This document shows, one piece after another, positions 54,741 to 64,000 of a stretch of DNA of 64,000 bases. Each line of letters starts with the position of its first letter. Position 1 is the first letter of the stretch. Made by a program: the position numbers and the translations under genes. The stretch lies in NCBI GenBank assembly GCA_028564705.1, contig JAPXFQ010000348.1:124001-188000 (forward strand), read 5' to 3'. A model generated the notes under the pieces. It did no database searches. It was not told the DNA's origin and was given only the letters and a program-made list of their open reading frames with translations. The DNA is from Apricaphanius iberus. Taxonomy: Eukaryota > Chordata > Actinopteri > Cyprinodontiformes > Aphaniidae.

Positions 54741-55398
54741 GACTGCCCTTTGCAGCCAGGCAGCAGGGCAGCTAGATTACATGCAAAGCGTATGAAACCT
54801 ATGCAACATGTGGCCATCAAGCTGCGGCAAGCTGCCATGCAGCTTGACGCAGCTTGCGTGCGTCGGTGCAGCTGGCATCAGCATGTCAATGCAGCTGCTG
54901 CTCGGGCGGTCCTTCAAGGCAGCCACGCAGCCGCTGCATGAAGTTTGGAAAATTACACTTTGGGGCATCAGACAAGCAAGCAACCAATCAGCGACGGGAT
55001 ATCGGCATTAAGGTCAGGGAAGACCGATGACGAGTGAGCTACTTGGGGAGTGGGGAAGATTCAGCACGAGCCGTGGACTGGAGCTACTTGGGGAATGGGG
55101 AAGACAAGCCGAGCCGCCAGCTGAAGCCACTCAGGGAGAGGGGAGGATGGAGGACGAGCCGTGGGCTGGAGCTACTCAACAAGCATTGTCTCCATGGTGA
55201 TTAGAGAGGAAGGCAAGGGATTTGGAGATTCAAGAAAAGATCAGACCTTATTTGGTGGAAGATATTAGAGTGCCAGGTAAGCAGTTAAATATGTTTTATG
55301 TTAGCTAACGCTATAAAAAAAACCCGTTTAGGGCAACTATGGTTACTAAATAATTTCCTGGTGGAAGAGAAACACCCACCTGCTCGCTGATGTACTGA
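54741..55398 (+). repeat. Repeat family X, copy 2
   Basis: The second copy of the family at 48149-48775, in the same orientation, with the same internal tandem units (GAGCTACTTGGGGAATGGGG at about 55081). It abuts the MITE fragment that begins at about 55399. Confidence 0.75.
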
Positions 55399-55682
55399 AC
55401 ACCTTGTGTTCAAAATCGCCAAAAGAACAGATTAGATAAATTATCCTTTCAATATAAAGCATTTAGTGGGCAAACACTGCATTAACTACTGATTACATCA
55501 ACTATAGAGCCCTGTTCTGGTGAGGCGATCTCTGGCTGTTCCTGAATTGACCAATCAGATGCATATGCTCTCCGTTGACGGAGAGTTAAAAATTGGGCCT
55601 CTACTCCGTGAGTCCTTGTGTAGGTGACGGACAGCCCTTGCACTGCGTCAATCCGTCTCCCTCAAAACGGACAAGCATAAAC
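55399..55682. repeat. Truncated copy of the Harbinger-like MITE
   Basis: CTTGTGTTCAAAATCGCCAA through to GACAAGCATAAACTAGGCT matches the right half of the MITE at 40436-40979, including its right terminal repeat. The left half is absent, cut at the junction with repeat family X. Confidence 0.8.
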
Positions 55683-57099
55683 TAGGCTTAAATGGCTCGG
55701 TCTTCAACAGCAGCGCTGATGTGCTGATATCACATCAGTTGTCCTTTCGTAAGGAACATCATGGGTGACTGAAGCCTGCAGCACGGTTTGTTTCAGGGCA
55801 GTAGGCGGGGAGGCTTTGTGGCAGAGTCACAGCCCATATTTTGACACACTCCTGATACTGCACTTTATGGCGCTGTTTTAAGTGGTGGGAGAGATTTGTT
55901 GTGCTCGAACCCTTAGTTGCAACAGGTTTTAAATTGTTTTTCACAGAAAATATTTTACTGCTGGTCATCTGACAATTTAAAATCCAACAATCTCCAAATT
56001 ATTGAGCCATTGTTATTTTTTAACTGACCAACTCCTCTTCTGCATCGTACTCCGCCTCCATATTGTCGCTGAGTGTAGGCCAGAGTGGTGGCAGAGGGGG
56101 AGGTCTTGTGGGACACAGGGATAGGAGAAATAGGTGCAAATTGCGGTTCATGTATTCGTGTTCGATATTGTCCCGTGTTATATGTCTTTAACAAATATAT
56201 CAATTTATTTTAAAATCTCGAGATATCGGCCAGCCATATATCACTGTATTTTGAACATTTCTCCTCGATAACGTAAGTGGACAATAACAATGACCACATC
56301 ACATCCCCCAAAAAAGTGTCAAAATTTACATAATGATCTTGAAAATATGATTGCTTCTTGCTATTGAACGGCCTCAAACAGCCTCTTGATTCAGTGTTTG
56401 ATTCCATTCCTTTCTGTATTTCTTAGAGTCCAAATTAAACTCAGAAGTGATCACACAGACCAGATGAGATGAGGAAGTGACGGGGACTGAGTGAAATTAG
56501 TGATTTTAGTGTCCAGTCGATTATTTTAGACAGGTGGGAGCAGCCGGCGCAACAACTCAGCTGGGTTAATATCTGCTCCGCCTGAGTAGGACCTGGGCGG
56601 ACGGAGCTGTTGGGCTAGAAATGCTCTGGTTTGGCTGCAGCTCCGTTGCTGCAGTAGCAAACATACTTGCTCCACGTTAGAGTCTGAGTATCCTATAACA
56701 CCATAAAAAGTTACTTCATTTGGCGCTAGTTGCATTTTTCTGAAAAACAGTCACTAGATGACTCTAAACACTTGCTTAATATGGGTACACAGTTGCTGCA
56801 TTAGCAGCGCTGATTACCTTTTAGATTTCAAATAACTGTGTGTAGTCACGTGACTCAAGGCAATGCTCATTTCTTAAAGAGGCAGGAGCACCGCTAAACT
56901 AAAACAGCTATTCATTTAATGGGCAGAATGACGTCGGTAAAAGTAACAAATTCCGCTATCGTCAAGTTTTCGGTGCACCGCCCAGCTCTAGTCAGTGTTA
57001 AGATAGTTTTAATCCAAAAGCTTCAGGCTCCGCTTCAGATGTTCTTCACCCGTGGTTGTTAAGGAAGGTGATTTCTGCTTTAGGGCCATATGTTCTGTT
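55683..57099. other. Intronic DNA, no gene recognised
   Basis: Fragments reminiscent of transposon ends occur (GCACCGCCCAGCTCTAG near 56977), but no complete element or ORF of note is found. Confidence 0.45.
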
Positions 57100-58265
57100 C
57101 AGGGTTATAAAAGTTTTTAACTTTTTATTCGTTTTAGTTTTGATTTAGTTTTGACGTAAGATTTTAAATTTTATTTTAGTTGTAAGTAGTTTTTACCATT
57201 TGTTTGGTAGTTTTTGTTTAATGCTTATTTTCAGTTTAGTTTTTATTAGTTTCAGTTTTAGTCTTTTCGTTAAACAAGTTGTGTACCAGGGCAAGACTTT
57301 GAAGAAAAAGAAGAAATGCATAATAACATCACAGAAAATTATGCTTTTTTTAAAAAAAATGTATTGACGGATTAACAACCATACAAATTAAAATTAATCT
57401 TTTATATATAGAGTAGCGTTCAAAGTTCTGTAAACACAATAACAGCACCTGTACATTAGAAAGCCCAACAATTAATGCAAGTTCTACAGTTCTATAAAAG
57501 CACTAACACTTAGTGGCAACACAACGAAACAAAAGCCAAGCCATCATGAGTACTATGATGCTTTGATCATTTTGCGCTCTCTCTCAACCTTTGCTGACAT
57601 GCTAGGCAGACCACAGCAACACAGACAACTTGACTGATATATTGGTATAATGCTGTACAGCCAGTAAAAACCACCAACAACCAGAAACTACCGAGAGATT
57701 ATTTGTCCGTCAACACAGCAGATACACGCACACAACCTACAGCTCCAAAACACCGGCTACCATTGCTATTGTTTACAGTTTGCAGTCGGATTGTTAGTTA
57801 GCATTTTAGCACATCTGTTAGCCATAGCTCATCTGTTATTACGTTTTTGCTGCAGACCGTTTAATCATCTTTCAATTGCTTTTCCTGATACCTTGCAAAC
57901 CAAAGACGTCTTATTAGCCTTAAAAGCGTGCAAGTCAATGGGATTGTATCCAACTTTCCCGTGGTGTTGTTTTTTATCAAAGCTATTTGTGCAACTAAAA
58001 ACGCACAACAGAGATGATCACATTAGTTTCTGGTGAAACGCGCAGAAGGCAGGGAGCGGCATAGAAATTATTCATCTAGATATTATAAGACACATTATCT
58101 AATGAAAACTAAGCACATTTTCTCAATAAATTTTAGTTTGATTTAGTTAGTTCTAGGAACACTCATTACAGTTTCAGTTCATTTTGTTTCAAAACCTCAT
58201 TTTTGTTTTTATGTCAGTTAAATGTTTATGTTTACTTCTAGTTTTTGGTAACAATAATAACAGTG
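57100..58265. mobile_element. Non-autonomous hAT-like element, near-perfect 8-bp duplication
   Basis: The ends are CAGGGTTAT at 57100 and ATAACAGTG at 58257-58265 (7 of 9 inverted). GTTCTGTT at 57092-57099 and GTTCTGTC at 58266-58273 match at 7 of 8 positions. Both ends are enriched in TTTTAGTTT-like motifs typical of a fish hAT family. The interior has no transposase. Confidence 0.75.
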
Positions 58266-58529
58266 GTTCTGTCAGCTATTAACTGTTTAATCAAACTGTG
58301 CAATCTTACAGGCCTATGTCTAAACTTTTGGAGAAAATTGCCTATAGGGTCCCTAGTTTATTGCAGGGGTTATGTTCTATCGTGATTTGAACAATTATAA
58401 AGGATACACAGTGATAAAAGCTTATGAACACATAATTTTCAAGGCTACAGCTTTGCAGGAACAAATGCCTAAAAAGAGCACTCCACAGCTGTGTGCATTG
58501 ATTGTAGGAACTAAGCCCCACTCACCCGG

Positions 58530-58778
58530 GGCGACTGTGGCTCAGTGCTAGAGTAGAGTTGGCTTGCAATCGGAGGGTCGATTCCAGCTTTCTCCAGTCA
58601 CATCTCGATGTGCCCCTGGGCAAGGCATTTAACCCCAAAAACATCGTCCTACCGAGCCATGTTGGTTGTCGGTGTATGAATGTGAGTGTGAATGGGTGAA
58701 TGTGGCTTCAATGTAAAGCGCTTTGAGTGGTCAATATGACTAGAAAAGCGCTATATAAGTTCAGTCCATTTACCATTT
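58530..58778 (+). repeat. tRNA-derived SINE, second subfamily (plus strand)
   Basis: The sequence opens with GCGACTGTGGCTCAGTGCTA, has a B-box-like GAGGGTCGATTCC and ends GCGCTATATAAGTTCAGTCC ATTTACC. It is the inverse of 47848-48102. Confidence 0.85.
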
Positions 58779-59130
58779 AACCCAACTCCTGCATGCACTG
58801 AGTTGAAGCAGTTCACAAATATTCAGAGGAAAGATGTGTCTGTGGTTTATGGATGGGGTGGGGTCACGGCTAGGTGGTGGTCATAATGTGCATTTTCCAT
58901 CAAAGCCTCGCCATAGCTCAATACTGGCTCAATACTGAATATGTGGCAATTTTTTTTTATTTACTGACCAATTTACTGTTGCATATTGTAATGTCAACAA
59001 TTATAAAGCATATTCAGCCAATAAAAAGTTAATAAACACACAATTATCAAGCTACAGCACTGGGAAAAGAAATTCTTTCCTACTCAGCCTGATTCCAGCA
59101 ACTAAACCCCACCCTCTGCACACACACATG

Positions 59131-60216
59131 TAGGGCTGAACAATTTTGAAAAATAATCTAATTGCGATTTTTTTCTTCAATATTGCGATTGCGATTTAAT
59201 TTGCAATTATTTTAATGGGGCTTTTCTCATGCATTGTTTTTATTAATGCAAGCAAAAATATTGTGTATTATAAACAGATTTCTTTATACATAATTTATTC
59301 TATTCCATAAGATAGACTTATTTTAAGACAAAGGCAAATATAAACAACTTTATCTACTTTTAATCATCACACTTGATAGTCATCGGCGTCGTTTTGCAAT
59401 CAAGGTTTTCTTCCTTTTGATCCCAGCTGGCAGGTCCCCCCGTGGGGTTATCCGGGAAGTAGGATGCTTGAAGCAACAAGCTCTGATTTTTAATTCTCCA
59501 TTGATCTAATGCACTTACAAACTCTGGTAAGTTGTTTCAAAGCACTCCACTATTTTCGGTGCAGCTTTGACTTTCTGTCGGCATTTTTTATACAGCGCAG
59601 GTAAAATGTGGCTAAAATGTCTGTGTGAGATTGAATCCTAGCTTATTCATCATGCTTAACAAAGCATACTTTTGTCTATAAAACCCCTTATAGCACGAGT
59701 TATTTCCATGTGCCGTTTTTTTTTTTTTTTTTCGTAAGGAGCGATTCTTTCAAACAGCTCGGTCAGCGATCCCCGTCTGGAAGTTTGTTTACTGGAAATT
59801 GAAACACTGGTGGCGGTCATTTTAGCCGTACAACTCTCAAATATGGTGGTGTGATGTTCTTAGTTGTTGATAAAAGTTCGTAGTGCATCTCGTGAGGCAG
59901 CAAGGTGGGTTCTGCATTACCTGGCGTTGCGTAGCATCAATTTTTTCATAGCAGATATAATTTCTCACAACTGATGTACTGTTCCTCTTTGGTACCAACT
60001 ATTGTGCAGTGTTGGATTCTGTTAAGCTTTAGACAATTTTATAGCATGTTAAAGTGCAGGGTTTCCTTCTCTCTCTGCATTGTTTGAGCTGTTTGGAAGT
60101 CACGTGACATTACCAGATATGTTTACATCAAGTCAAATCGCAGCCTTTGCAATTAGGAAATCGCATTTTATCAAATTGCGATTTAATTGCAAATGCAATT
60201 AATCGTTGACCCCCTA
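59131..60216 (-). mobile_element. Second, inverted copy of the 44294 hAT family
   Basis: It begins TAGGGCTGAACAATTTTG and ends GTTGACCCCCTA; the interior aligns with the reverse complement of 44294-45395 throughout. CACACATG (59123-59130) and CACACACG (60217-60224) form a 7/8 target duplication. Confidence 0.9.
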
Positions 60217-60327
60217 CACACACGATCCCAGTAAGCCCTATTCTCCGACGTGCAGTAAACACTGACCGTGGTACGCCAACTTCGCTCCGTGTCTCACTGT
60301 CCTAGGTCTACTGACAGTCTGTCATAC

Positions 60328-60408
60328 CCGCGCACTAACTCCTAAAGACTTATCTCCTGCTCACTTCCGTCAATAGAAGCAGCGTGCCTTGTAGGAGTTA
60401 GTGCGCGG
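60328..60408. repeat. 17-bp perfect inverted repeat
   Basis: CCGCGCACTAACTCCTA at 60328-60344 is repeated as its exact reverse complement at 60392-60408, with 47 bases between. The arms are GC-rich compared with the surroundings. Confidence 0.85.
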
Positions 60409-61146
60409 ACATAGTGCTCCTCGTATTATTTCGCTTAACAATATAGTGCCCCTTTCTATCCGCTGAGTAAATCGACATGTTACATTTCTGTGTTACTGTA
60501 CGTTGTAGTGTAACGCTTCACGTAACTTTATTTAAATAGGGAAAACGTGGAAGAGTTTGGTAGCTTCTGACGCTGATTTGGAGCTATACAGTATGTGGAA
60601 GAGGCTGCGTTTGTGCTCCGTTTGCATAACAGAGCCCACAGACAGGTACATATCAACTAGTTTAAGGTAAGGTAAGAACATATGTCAGTATGTAAAAACA
60701 GTGAACTATTCCTTTAAAGTTTCACTGACCAAGTGCTTGTTGCTGAGTTTCTAATTATGCCCTTCCTTCCACATATTTAGGTAACAGTAAATTTTGTTCC
60801 ATTAAATTTGACAGCCCCTATCGATGCAGCTGATAACATCCTGATTCGTTTTAGAGTGCTGGCAGACCTCTGGTGCAAGATCATACTTTAAGAGAGCTTT
60901 TTGTGTCAATAAACATGACTAAACTAATTCATCCATCTTCCTTGTCGTGTGGGGTCTAGCAGGGTTCGATTAGACTCCTGCCATGTGGTTCTAGCTTTAG
61001 GAAGAGTAAAAATGGTTTTCTTGAGGAAGTGGTTGGCTTTAATATTTGTAAACTGCAATTAATAAAATACTAAGTAAAAATCATTGGCCCTAGAAAAACC
61101 TCCTCAATTATAGAAATCTGGATTGTGGTAATTCTGTCTTCTTTGG
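60409..61146. other. Intronic DNA, no gene recognised
   Basis: Nothing recognised beyond AT-rich non-coding sequence. Confidence 0.5.
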
Positions 61147-61186
61147 TGCTGATTAGGGGAGAGAAGAGTCTCTCCCCTAATCAGCA
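61147..61186. repeat. 18-bp perfect hairpin with 4-base loop
   Basis: TGCTGATTAGGGGAGAGA at 61147-61164 and its exact reverse complement at 61169-61186 flank AGAG. It lies at the edge of a SINE tail fragment. Confidence 0.9.
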
Positions 61187-61282
61187 TGTGATTGTGTGTA
61201 TGAATAGGGGAATGAGTGAATGTAGTGTAAAGTAGTTTGTGGTCTTCTGGTTGATACAATGCCCGCCATTTACCATTAAAAT
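61187..61282 (+). repeat. SINE 3' tail fragment
   Basis: GAATGTAGTGTAAAGTAG and CCGCCATTTACCATT match the tail of the SINE family at 32836, in plus orientation. Confidence 0.6.
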
Positions 61283-62158
61283 CATCCCTATCCTGTCTTC
61301 CATTAGAGAAAAATTCAGGAACACAAAGGAGTAGTGTTGTCACAGTACCAAATTTTGAGTATTTTGTACAGATACCAGTGAAAATCTATGGTTCTCTGTA
61401 CCACGTTTGGTATCAAAGTTTGGTCAAAAATTACTTACAAAAGTTACTAGTTTGAAGCCTATAGATTTGTGTGGGTGGGCCTTTCTCTGCCGGAAGTTTA
61501 AAACAATGGCAGATTGTGGCTAGCTCGAAAATGTCGACGTCGGGCAATGTCACTACAGTGAGACGTTCTGATTGGTTGACGCTTAGGGGACAGCGCTGAA
61601 AGTTCAAGATTGCCGCAGACAAAGCACACAACACACCGTTAAGACTGACTACCTAAACCATAGACTCTACACAGTGCTAAGTCCTTAGCATGGGGTATAT
61701 CCTCTCAGTTACAAGAAAAATACTTTCGACCCAAAAATACTATTAAGACCAGCTCATGCAATAGCACAGCTCTTTTTTCAACACCATGTCATATGCTTTA
61801 TCAAAAATCAAAAAAGAAACAATGCAGCTCCCTCTGACATTTTTCATCAGCATCCTTAAACCAAAAATAAATAAATGATAAAAACCTTCAATTAGAATCA
61901 AGGTTGCATTGCACAATACAGAAAATTCATAAGGACCTCAGGAAACTAAGCTAACGTTTAAAATTTCTCCATTGAAGAAATAGAACATTAGGAATACGAA
62001 TCTTAGAACATCTCACGATTCAATTTAATTCAAATTCTCGGGAAGCCTATTCGATTCAGTAAAGATTCTCGACTAACAGATTTTCTTAATCAACACGGGG
62101 GTGGGGTGGTTTAAAAATTTCAGGATCAACTTATATGCCACAGGTGTGCACCTCTGCT
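61283..62158. repeat. Remains of older transposon, left of the nested hAT
   Basis: The segment 61990-62080 (with ATTCAATTTAATTCAAATTCTC and GATTCTCGAC motifs) and the segment right of the hAT (63830-63909, ending CCGGCACCCCTAG) look like two parts of one older hAT-type repeat with GGGGTGCCGG-type ends. A separate repeat-like motif (GTTGTCACAGTACCAAATTT) occurs at 61337. Confidence 0.4.
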
Positions 62159-63508
62159 TAGGGTTGCCAACCGTCCCTTAAAATACGGAATCGTCCCGTA
62201 TTTGACTATTAAATGTGCCGTCCCGTTTTGAACTAATAAGGGACGCAATTTGTTCCGTATTTTCATAAATGTCTATCATGTGTGTCCGTCATAGGCTTCA
62301 TACTGCTTTATTCTAAATATGTAGCCTATATAAACATGAAAATCACTCTACATTCAGATAAACTGTTCTAACGGTGGGATCAAACGGGACCGCAAATTGT
62401 TTGTTTGCGGCTCGCGAGTGATGCACGCTCAGGATTGATCAGGTACACACACACACACTGGTGCTTCAAAGCAGCACCTTTAAAAATTTCCCAAAAAAAG
62501 CTTACAGAGATATAGGTGAGTGGGAAGAGGCCCATCCTTGGGTGGAAAAGATCAGTATAGATGAACACAAGGCAAACTGTAAACAATGCAGCCAGTGTTT
62601 TCAGTGGCGCACTGAGAACACTGGCTGCACAGCACACCAGGCACACATGAACGGAGAAAACACACGTCTGTGAGGCTTATGCAACATTTAGGCTAAATTA
62701 TTCAGAATAGATTACATGTACTGTGCTTTTTCAAAGATGTCTAATCCATGTGCAATTTAATTTTTGTTGGATTAACTGTAGAGGATTTTGTTGTACAATC
62801 AATCAATATAAATTACAAATTTAAGAACAAATCATAGTAACTGATTCATTTTATGCTAATAAATAGATTAAAATGAAACATGTTTGGATAGGTTTCTGGC
62901 TGCTGAAATTTTATATTTTAGAGAAATAGCCAATACAATGTAAGTGAACGTTGCATTAAATCTCAGTGTGGTTTGATTGTTGTTCAGACATGCAAGCCAA
63001 TTCAATTAACTATTTGTCATCCCACTCCTAAATTTGTATTTAAGTGAGCAGATAGTAGTGTAAAGGTGTTTAGGGTTCATCTGCAATATCCCCATACAGT
63101 CACTTTAGAAATAAAATATTGAAAACACATTGTTGGAAGCTCAACAACCAGACTTGTTGTTCTCAGCATCGTCATTGTGTTAGATCACACTGCATCTTGT
63201 TTAGTCACGGCAAGGTAATTTTTTTGTATAGCACACTTTCAACACAAGGCAATTCAAGGTGATTTACATGATTGAAATTAGAACACAGAAAAGACAGCAT
63301 AAATCACTTTGAAGATTAGCCTAACTTATAGAAATAATGCATTAATGTGTTTATTGTGAATAAAGCATTTCAAACTTAACATATGACCATTCTGGATGAT
63401 CCCCTCACTAAAACAACCACACCTCCCCGTGAGTTAGATGTACGGCTCGGCCCGTTGTAAAGAACGCCCTGTGTCCCTTATTTTAATTTATGAAAGTTGG
63501 CAACCCTA
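62159..63508 (+). mobile_element. hAT element with BED-finger-like ORF piece
   Basis: The ends are TAGGGTTGCCAAC at 62159 and GTTGGCAACCCTA at 63496-63508, perfect inverse repeats of 13 bp. Flanking octamers CCTCTGCT (62151-62158) and CCTCGGCT (63509-63516) match at 7 of 8. An internal frame at 62461-62673 reads GEWEEAHPWVEKISIDEHKA and CKQCSQCF, resembling the zinc-binding N-terminus of a related hAT protein. The rest of the transposase is gone. Confidence 0.85.
62587..62629. repeat. 20-bp near-perfect hairpin inside the hAT element
   Basis: The arm 62587-62606 (TGCAGCCAGTGTTTTCAGTG) and its reverse complement at 62610-62629 differ at one base and are separated by three bases. Confidence 0.88.
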
Positions 63509-63953
63509 CCTCGGCTGGATGTTCGTGTGTGTACTTGCAGCTTTCTAAAAAAGTAATAAAGTAGCTAAGGGTGGTCATTAACATGGAGAAGTCCTTTGAG
63601 ATGGCCCAAACATTTGTCTTCACTGAAGACGGGGCAAGAAATATTTATCTTTCGTCCTCCATGCTGAAACATCAGGCTACCAGGTCCAGCTAGTTAGCTA
63701 ACACACAAGCGAGTCAGACCCACCGCTTACTGAAAAACTCACTGTGGAGGCAGTTGTCTAACAAACACTTTGGACAGCAAATAATTATGCTGTAAATGTT
63801 TAGAAATTTTTTTTTAAGAATTGAAATGATCATTTTGGATCGATCCAGAATCTTGTTAAATAGGACTCAAGATTCAGATGCAAATAAATTTTTTTCCGGC
63901 ACCCCTAGAGAACATTAGATCTGTGCTGCATGATTGAACAAGAGCAGACGTAC
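63509..63953. other. Intron edge, right part of older repeat
   Basis: No gene; includes the CCGGCACCCCTAG end near 63896-63909. It reaches the mad2l1 splice donor at 63953. Confidence 0.5.
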
Positions 63954-64000
63954 CTTGGAGCTGAGACACCACATTGGTCAGATAGTTCTTCAGCTTAGGG
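63954..64000 (-). CDS. mad2l1: MAD2L1 upstream coding exon, cut by window edge
   Basis: The 47 bases present encode PKLKNYLTNVVSQLQ, matching the MAD2 helix that ends in NNVVEQLK in mammals, and end with a GTACGT donor. The terminal G pairs with AG of the next exon to give glutamate in frame (QLQ-E-WLFEC), which confirms that the two exons belong together despite the distance. The rest of the exon and the start of the gene lie outside the window. Confidence 0.93.

Larger units (their letters stand above)
43405..63953 (-). other. mad2l1: 20.5-kb mad2l1 intron packed with mobile elements
   Basis: The intron is bounded by GTACGT (63953 side) and CACAG (43405 side). It holds at least four hAT-type elements, four SINEs and fragments, a Tc1 remnant, an LTR-like block, a MITE fragment and two copies of another family, all listed separately. 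No independent host gene was recognised within it. Confidence 0.9.

Noticed and set aside
1..64000. CRISPR arrays, bacterial operons, riboswitches or rRNA/tRNA genes
   Set aside because: No regularly spaced short repeats, Shine-Dalgarno-led gene strings or structural RNA signatures occur; the DNA is vertebrate.

Overview
The window is vertebrate nuclear DNA, almost certainly from a teleost fish. It has spliced exons with GT/AG boundaries and a dense load of transposable elements typical of fish: L2- and Rex1-type LINEs, a fish L1, chromodomain-type Ty3/gypsy elements, a Maverick/Polinton, piggyBac, Tc1/mariner, hAT, tRNA-derived SINEs and an endogenous retrovirus. No bacterial-style operons, CRISPR arrays or rRNA/tRNA genes were found. 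The exact species cannot be named from this sequence.

The only host gene recognised is mad2l1 (the spindle-checkpoint protein MAD2), on the minus strand. The last three coding exons lie at 42472-43404. The upstream exon begins at 63954 and runs off the right edge. The intron between them is 20,549 bp and is filled with repeats: four hAT-type non-autonomous elements, SINEs, a Tc1 remnant, an LTR-like block and paired copies of other families. The first exon is outside the window.

Left of mad2l1 (1-42470) I see only mobile-element sequence and anonymous non-coding DNA. At 5970-14860 there is a nest. A decayed Ty3/gypsy copy on the minus strand abuts a second copy on the plus strand. The second copy is interrupted by a solo LTR with a 4-bp target duplication and by a full-length L2-type LINE with an uninterrupted 974-codon ORF. 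A short LINE tail also seems to be inserted. At 16640-19025 lies the 3' part of an endogenous retrovirus (end of integrase, env, LTR). Its LTR family occurs twice more, once inverted at 19679 and once at 35678.

At 19026-25767 are remnants of a Maverick/Polinton, a large self-synthesising, virus-like DNA transposon. They comprise a protein-primed DNA polymerase fragment, a packaging ATPase, small basic proteins, a capsid-protein tail, an adenain-like protease and an integrase. The integrase is cut at a TTAA by a piggyBac-like element whose decayed transposase precedes the junction. Further right are a 3' LINE end, a fish L1 (minus), a Rex1 LINE (minus), a degenerate transposase with a C2H2 finger, a gypsy 3' end with polypurine tract and LTR, a Tc1/mariner copy with both terminal repeats, a Harbinger-like MITE, and a Tc1 deletion derivative that keeps only the DNA-binding and tail parts of its transposase in one open frame.

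Nearly every element is broken by stops and frameshifts. The exceptions are the L2 ORF and the small Tc1 derivative ORF. The many resolved target-site duplications allow the order of insertion to be read in several places.
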